From the NCBI RefSeq assembly GCF_004014805.1, contig NZ_ATDN01000004.1, positions 62,001 to 126,000 on the forward strand: a stretch of 64,000 nucleotides of DNA, given 5' to 3'. Of the stretch, positions 60,683-64,000 are shown piece after piece (the stretch's first letter is position 1; the number at the start of each line of letters is the position of its first letter). The notes under the pieces are model-generated. The model made no database searches, was not told the DNA's origin, and worked only from the letters and a program-made list of their open reading frames with translations. The DNA is from Mycolicibacterium elephantis DSM 44368 (GTDB taxonomy: Bacteria > Actinomycetota > Actinomycetes > Mycobacteriales > Mycobacteriaceae). The position numbers and the translations under genes are program-made.

Positions 60683-61125
60683 CGCCGAAACAGCTGCGAA
60701 CCGATGCGCACCAACCGGTCCCAGCCGGCCGGGCGCCCGACCAGCTTGCCGATCAACGGCGCCGAGTCGAAGTACGAAACCCGTTCGGCGATCAGGCCGC
60801 CGGTGAAGGTGAACCGGTCGACGGCATCCCAGGAGATCGGCTTGCCGCCGTAGGTTCCGCTCAACGTGAACTCGATGAACACCTCGTGGCTGCCGTGCCC
60901 GACCCGGTGCACGTCGGCGTGCAGATCGGGCACCAGCGCGAACAGCCGCTGAAACGACTCCAGGCAGGCCTGCTTGCCGTGCAGGGTGCCCATCATCGGC
61001 TGGCGCAACACGATGTCGTCGCTCCACAACGCCTCGTGTTTGGCCAGGTCGGGCTTGCGCCAGGCGTCGGCGAAGCGCTCGGCGAACCTGGCCGTGAACT
61101 CGTCGTCTACCTCGTCGATCGTCAT
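60679..61125 (-). CDS. SnoaL-like/NTF2-fold protein
   Basis: A 148-residue SnoaL-type protein: [20 protein letters not shown] as first helix, [40 protein letters not shown] and [20 protein letters not shown]. These features match limonene-1,2-epoxide hydrolase-like and ketosteroid-isomerase-like members, but the catalytic residues cannot be assigned by eye. Its stop overlaps the DUF1707 stop by four bases. A GTG six bases upstream is an alternative start. Confidence 0.85.
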   Translation of the reverse strand: MTIDEVDDEFTARFAERFADAWRKPDLAKHEALWSDDIVLRQPMMGTLHGKQACLESFQRLFALVPDLHADVHRVGHGSHEVFIEFTLSGTYGGKPISWDAVDRFTFTGGLIAERVSYFDSAPLIGKLVGRPAGWDRLVRIGSQLFRR

Positions 61126-61166
61126 CGCCACCGAATCTAGCCCGACGGGCCGACTATTCTGGCGTC

Positions 61167-62024
61167 ATGCCTGTTCGCACCGCCCTTCGCCCCGGCGTGG
61201 TGTCACCGCCACGTCCGGTGCCCAAGCACATCGCCCGCCCGGAGTACGTGGGCAAACCGACGGTGCGGGAGGGCAGCGAACCGTGGGTGCAGACGCCCGA
61301 GGTGATCGAGAAGATGCGTATCGCCGGCCGGATCGCCGCCGGCGCGCTTGCCGAGGCGGGCAAGGCCGTCGAGCCGGGGGTCACCACCGACGAACTGGAC
61401 CGCATCGCCCACGAGTACATGGTCGATCACGGCGCCTACCCGTCGACGCTCGGCTACAAGGGCTACCCGAAGTCGTGTTGCACGTCGCTCAACGAGATCA
61501 TCTGCCACGGCATCCCGGACTCGACCGTCATCGAGGACGGTGACATCGTCAACATCGACGTCACCGCCTACATCCACGGGGTGCACGGTGACACCAACGC
61601 CACCTTCCTGGCCGGCAACGTCTCCGAGGAGCACCGGCTGCTGGTCGAACGCACCCGCGAGGCCACGATGCGCGCGATCAAGGCCGTCAAACCGGGACGG
61701 CAGCTGTCGATCGTCGGCCGGGTCATCGAGTCGTACGCAAACCGGTTCGGCTACAACGTGGTTCGCGACTTCACCGGGCACGGCATCGGCACCACCTTCC
61801 ACAACGGGCTGGTGGTGCTGCACTACGATCAGCCGGCCGTGGAGACCGTGCTGGAGCCCGGGATGACGTTCACCATCGAACCGATGATCAACCTCGGCGG
61901 GCTGGACTATGAGATCTGGGACGACGACTGGACCGTGGCCAACAAGGACAAGAAGTGGACCGCGCAGTTCGAACACACCCTCGTGGTCACCGACGACGGC
62001 GCCGAAATCCTCACCGAGCTGTGA
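61167..62024 (+). CDS. map: Methionine aminopeptidase (type I, extended N-terminus)
   Basis: A 285-residue type I methionine aminopeptidase, which removes initiator Met. The first 40 residues contain a Pro-rich segment ([20 protein letters not shown]) typical of the MapB form of mycobacteria, which binds the ribosome through a Pro-rich linker. The metal ligands are visible: Asp in [11 protein letters not shown], Asp in VHGDTNATF, His in [13 protein letters not shown], Glu in TIEPMINLG and Glu in AQFEHTLVV. It corresponds to Rv2861c. Confidence 0.96.
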   Translation: MPVRTALRPGVVSPPRPVPKHIARPEYVGKPTVREGSEPWVQTPEVIEKMRIAGRIAAGALAEAGKAVEPGVTTDELDRIAHEYMVDHGAYPSTLGYKGYPKSCCTSLNEIICHGIPDSTVIEDGDIVNIDVTAYIHGVHGDTNATFLAGNVSEEHRLLVERTREATMRAIKAVKPGRQLSIVGRVIESYANRFGYNVVRDFTGHGIGTTFHNGLVVLHYDQPAVETVLEPGMTFTIEPMINLGGLDYEIWDDDWTVANKDKKWTAQFEHTLVVTDDGAEILTEL

Positions 62025-62034
62025 CCGCCTTCCC

Positions 62035-62094
62035 GCGAACAGACGCGAAAACCCCCTCAAGCCCCCCAATTCGGGGGATTTCACGTCTGCTCGC
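62035..62094. terminator. Nested hairpin between map and cobQ
   Basis: GCGAACAGACGCGAAA (62035-62050) pairs with TTTCACGTCTGCTCGC (62079-62094) with two mismatches, around an inner CCCCC-GGGGG pair (62063-62077). Related CGTCTGCTCGC sequence occurs near 52784. Confidence 0.6.
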
Positions 62095-62157
62095 GCGGGC
62101 CCGGCTCGCCCCGGGGACATGAGCCGCGCGGGCCCGGCTCGCCCCGGGGACATGAGC
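62092..62157 (+). repeat. Perfect 33-bp tandem duplication spanning the cobQ start
   Basis: Copies 62092-62124 and 62125-62157 are identical. Each holds the ribosome-site-like CCCCGGGGAC and an ATGAGC, so cobQ has two equal start signals 33 bases (11 codons) apart in the same frame. Confidence 0.9.
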
Positions 62158-63651
62158 CGCGCGCTGCTCGTCGCCGGCACCACATCCGACGCCGGCAAGT
62201 CGATGGTGGTCGCGGGCCTGTGCCGGTTGCTGTCGCGCAAGGGGATCCGGGTGGCGCCGTTCAAGGCGCAGAACATGTCCAACAACTCGGCCGTCACCGT
62301 GGACGGCGGCGAGATCGGGCGGGCCCAGGCCGTGCAGGCGCGCGCCGCCGGTCTGGCCCCGCACACCCGGTTCAACCCGATCCTGCTCAAGCCCGGCAGC
62401 GACCGCACCTCGCAACTGGTGGTGCGGGGCCAGGTGACCGACACCGTGCGCGCCAAGGACTACTTCACCCACAGGGAACGCCTCGCGGCCGTCGTCACCG
62501 ACGAATTGCACCGGCTGCAAAGCGAATTCGACGCCGTCATCTGTGAAGGCGCGGGCTCACCAGCCGAGATCAACTTGCGGGCAACCGATCTGGCCAATAT
62601 GGGGCTGGCCCGAGCGGCGAACCTGCCGGTCATCGTGGTGGGGGACATCGACCGCGGCGGGCTGCTGGCCCACCTGTACGGCACGGTCGCGGTGCTCGAC
62701 GCCGAGGACCAGCGGCTCATCGCCGGGTTCGTGGTCAACAAGTTCCGCGGTGACCCGTCGCTGCTGGCGCCGGGCCTGGATCAGTTGCAGCAGTTGACCG
62801 GTCGGCCGACCTACGGCGTCATACCCTATGCCGACGGGCTGTGGCTGGACACCGAGGACTCCGTCTCCGTGCTCGCGCAACAGGTGCTCGGAGATCCGCA
62901 GCCGCCGCACGGCTCCCAGTGGCTGCGGGTGGCCGCGATCCGGTTGCCGCGCATCTCCAACACCACCGACGTCGAGGCGCTGGCGTGCGAACCCGGCGTG
63001 CTGGTGCGCTGGGTCGCCGATCCCGCCGAGCTGGCCGACGCCGACGTCGTCGTGATCCCGGGCAGCAAGGCCACCGTCACCGACCTGGATTGGCTGCGCA
63101 GACGCGGGCTGGCCCAGCGCATCTGTGCGCACGTCGACGCCGGTAAACCCGTGCTCGGGGTGTGTGGCGGCTTTCAGATGCTGTGTCGGCGCATCGACGA
63201 CGCAGTGGAGTCCTGGGCGGGTGCGACCAGCGGGCTGGGGTTGCTCGACGCCGACATCGAGTTCGCCGCCGACAAGACCCTGCGCCACCACGATTCGCCG
63301 CTGCACGGCTACGAGATCCACCACGGCCAACTCACGCGCTGCGCCGACGACGACTGGGTGGCCGGCGAAACCCGCGTCGGCGTGCGGCATGCGACGGTGT
63401 TCGGCACCCACTGGCACGGGCTGCTGGACAACAACGAGGTTCGGCGGCAATGGCTTTCGGAGGTGGCCGCGGCCGCGGGCCGGACCGGTTTCGTGGTCGC
63501 CGACGACGTCGACGTCCCCGCGCGTCGCGACGGCCAGCTCGACGTGATGGCCGACCTGCTGGCCGCCCATCTCGACGTCGACGCGGTGCTGAACCTGCTC
63601 GACAGCGGCCCGCCGCGGCGGCCGACGATCACGACGGGGCTGACACCGTGA
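62152..63651 (+). CDS. cobQ: Cobyric acid synthase
   Basis: A 499-residue glutamine-dependent amidotransferase of vitamin B12 synthesis that amidates adenosylcobyrinic a,c-diamide. The N-terminal ATPase-like domain opens [20 protein letters not shown], then [33 protein letters not shown] and [16 protein letters not shown]. The C-terminal class I glutaminase domain has the nucleophile Cys in [14 protein letters not shown] and the His in [11 protein letters not shown]. The inner ATG (62152) gives the usual family start; the duplicated outer ATG at 62119 would add 11 residues. It overlaps the next gene by GTGA. Confidence 0.95.
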   Translation: MSRALLVAGTTSDAGKSMVVAGLCRLLSRKGIRVAPFKAQNMSNNSAVTVDGGEIGRAQAVQARAAGLAPHTRFNPILLKPGSDRTSQLVVRGQVTDTVRAKDYFTHRERLAAVVTDELHRLQSEFDAVICEGAGSPAEINLRATDLANMGLARAANLPVIVVGDIDRGGLLAHLYGTVAVLDAEDQRLIAGFVVNKFRGDPSLLAPGLDQLQQLTGRPTYGVIPYADGLWLDTEDSVSVLAQQVLGDPQPPHGSQWLRVAAIRLPRISNTTDVEALACEPGVLVRWVADPAELADADVVVIPGSKATVTDLDWLRRRGLAQRICAHVDAGKPVLGVCGGFQMLCRRIDDAVESWAGATSGLGLLDADIEFAADKTLRHHDSPLHGYEIHHGQLTRCADDDWVAGETRVGVRHATVFGTHWHGLLDNNEVRRQWLSEVAAAAGRTGFVVADDVDVPARRDGQLDVMADLLAAHLDVDAVLNLLDSGPPRRPTITTGLTP

Positions 63652-64000
63652 GGCGGCGCTGTGCCGCGGCGGCGCTGCTCGTCGCGATGCTGGCCGGGTG
63701 CACGCACCAGATCGCGGGCACCGCGACCTGGCCCGGGGCTCGGCTGGACGAAGTCCTGCTCACCGCCGATGATCTGCCGGCCGGCGTGCAGTACGAGCGC
63801 ACCAGCGACGGAGCCGGCGAGCCCGAGGGCGGCCTCACCGCGCCGGCCATGGTGTCCAAACCGCCCGGCTGCTCCGACGGTCTCACCCGCGTGATCGCCG
63901 ACTCCGGTGAGCGCGGCCCGACCGCGGAGTACCTCGTCGGCTACGACGGCGCCCGGATGGTCATCACGGTGCTCACCTGGGCCCTGGACCTGGACCGGTT
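63648..64000 (+). CDS. Lipoprotein of unknown function (cut by window end)
   Basis: The frame starts at a GTG that overlaps the cobQ stop and is open to the window end (117 codons). The signal peptide is short with a lipobox, [16 protein letters not shown], so the protein is exported and lipidated. The mature part begins with [20 protein letters not shown], which resembles mycobacterial DUF5642-like lipoproteins as I remember them, and has a PPGCSDGL segment with a second Cys. Translational coupling to cobQ is likely; a functional link is not. Confidence 0.75.
   Translation, partial: MRRRCAAAALLVAMLAGCTHQIAGTATWPGARLDEVLLTADDLPAGVQYERTSDGAGEPEGGLTAPAMVSKPPGCSDGLTRVIADSGERGPTAEYLVGYDGARMVITVLTWALDLDR

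Overview
The window is high-GC chromosomal DNA from a mycobacterium, most likely a rapid grower of the Mycolicibacterium type. The gene order comM-dprA-viuB-xerC-LLM-M23-rpsB-tsf-amiC-marR-pyrH-frr-cdsA-rlmN, later DUF2631-dxr-rip1-ispG-GNAT-pbp-map, matches (inverted) the Rv2897c to Rv2861c region of M. tuberculosis as I remember it. No tRNA, rRNA or CRISPR array was seen.

Region 1 (1-4914) holds comM (cut by the window edge), dprA, a secreted glycoside hydrolase, a siderophore-interacting flavoprotein and the 5' half of a lactate 2-monooxygenase gene. Region 2 (4897-15718) is a 10.8 kb integrated element that splits that gene in frame at an Asn-Pro codon pair. It has a serine integrase, an SOS-box promoter at its left end, a replication-initiator-like gene carrying 22-bp iterons, a run of overlapping small genes, two HNH-type genes and a complete head module (terminase large subunit, portal, scaffold, HK97-type capsid, connector). 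It has no tail, tape-measure, baseplate, holin or lysin gene. This is the layout of a capsid-forming phage satellite, comparable with phiRv1/phiRv2 and the cf-PICI class. It is the most interesting object in the window.

Region 3 (15704-28750) resumes the core chromosome: the 3' half of the oxidase gene, xerC, an F420-type oxidoreductase, an M23-like protein, rpsB-tsf, amidase, methyltransferase, glycerate kinase, a MarR regulator divergent from a methyltransferase, and pyrH-frr-cdsA-rlmN.

Region 4 (28838-50261) is a lineage-specific catabolic island between rlmN and the DUF2631 gene. It encodes an aldehyde dehydrogenase, two paralogous TetR regulators, a CoA-transferase, two P450s, a ferredoxin, a thioesterase, SMP-30, an MDR dehydrogenase, an HpcH aldolase, an SDR, a Baeyer-Villiger-type monooxygenase, an esterase, an acyl-CoA dehydrogenase and two LLM oxidoreductases. 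Six copies of one 24-bp inverted-repeat operator (TTACA-N14-TGTMA) sit between or upstream of its transcription units. Several start codons lie 33-35 nt from the operator edge, which suggests divergent leaderless promoters under one TetR-type regulon. Oxidation of a cyclic or terpenoid-like substrate through hydroxylation, ketone formation, Baeyer-Villiger insertion, hydrolysis and CoA-dependent degradation is the inferred theme.

Region 5 (50269-64000) returns to core genes: DUF2631, a mycofactocin-type SDR with an LLM enzyme and a SnoaL protein, dxr-rip1-ispG (MEP pathway plus site-2 protease), two GNAT genes (one fused to a GyrA-like helical segment), a penicillin-binding lipoprotein, a DUF1707 protein, map, cobQ with a duplicated start region, and the beginning of a lipoprotein gene. 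Several intergenic hairpins separate these units.
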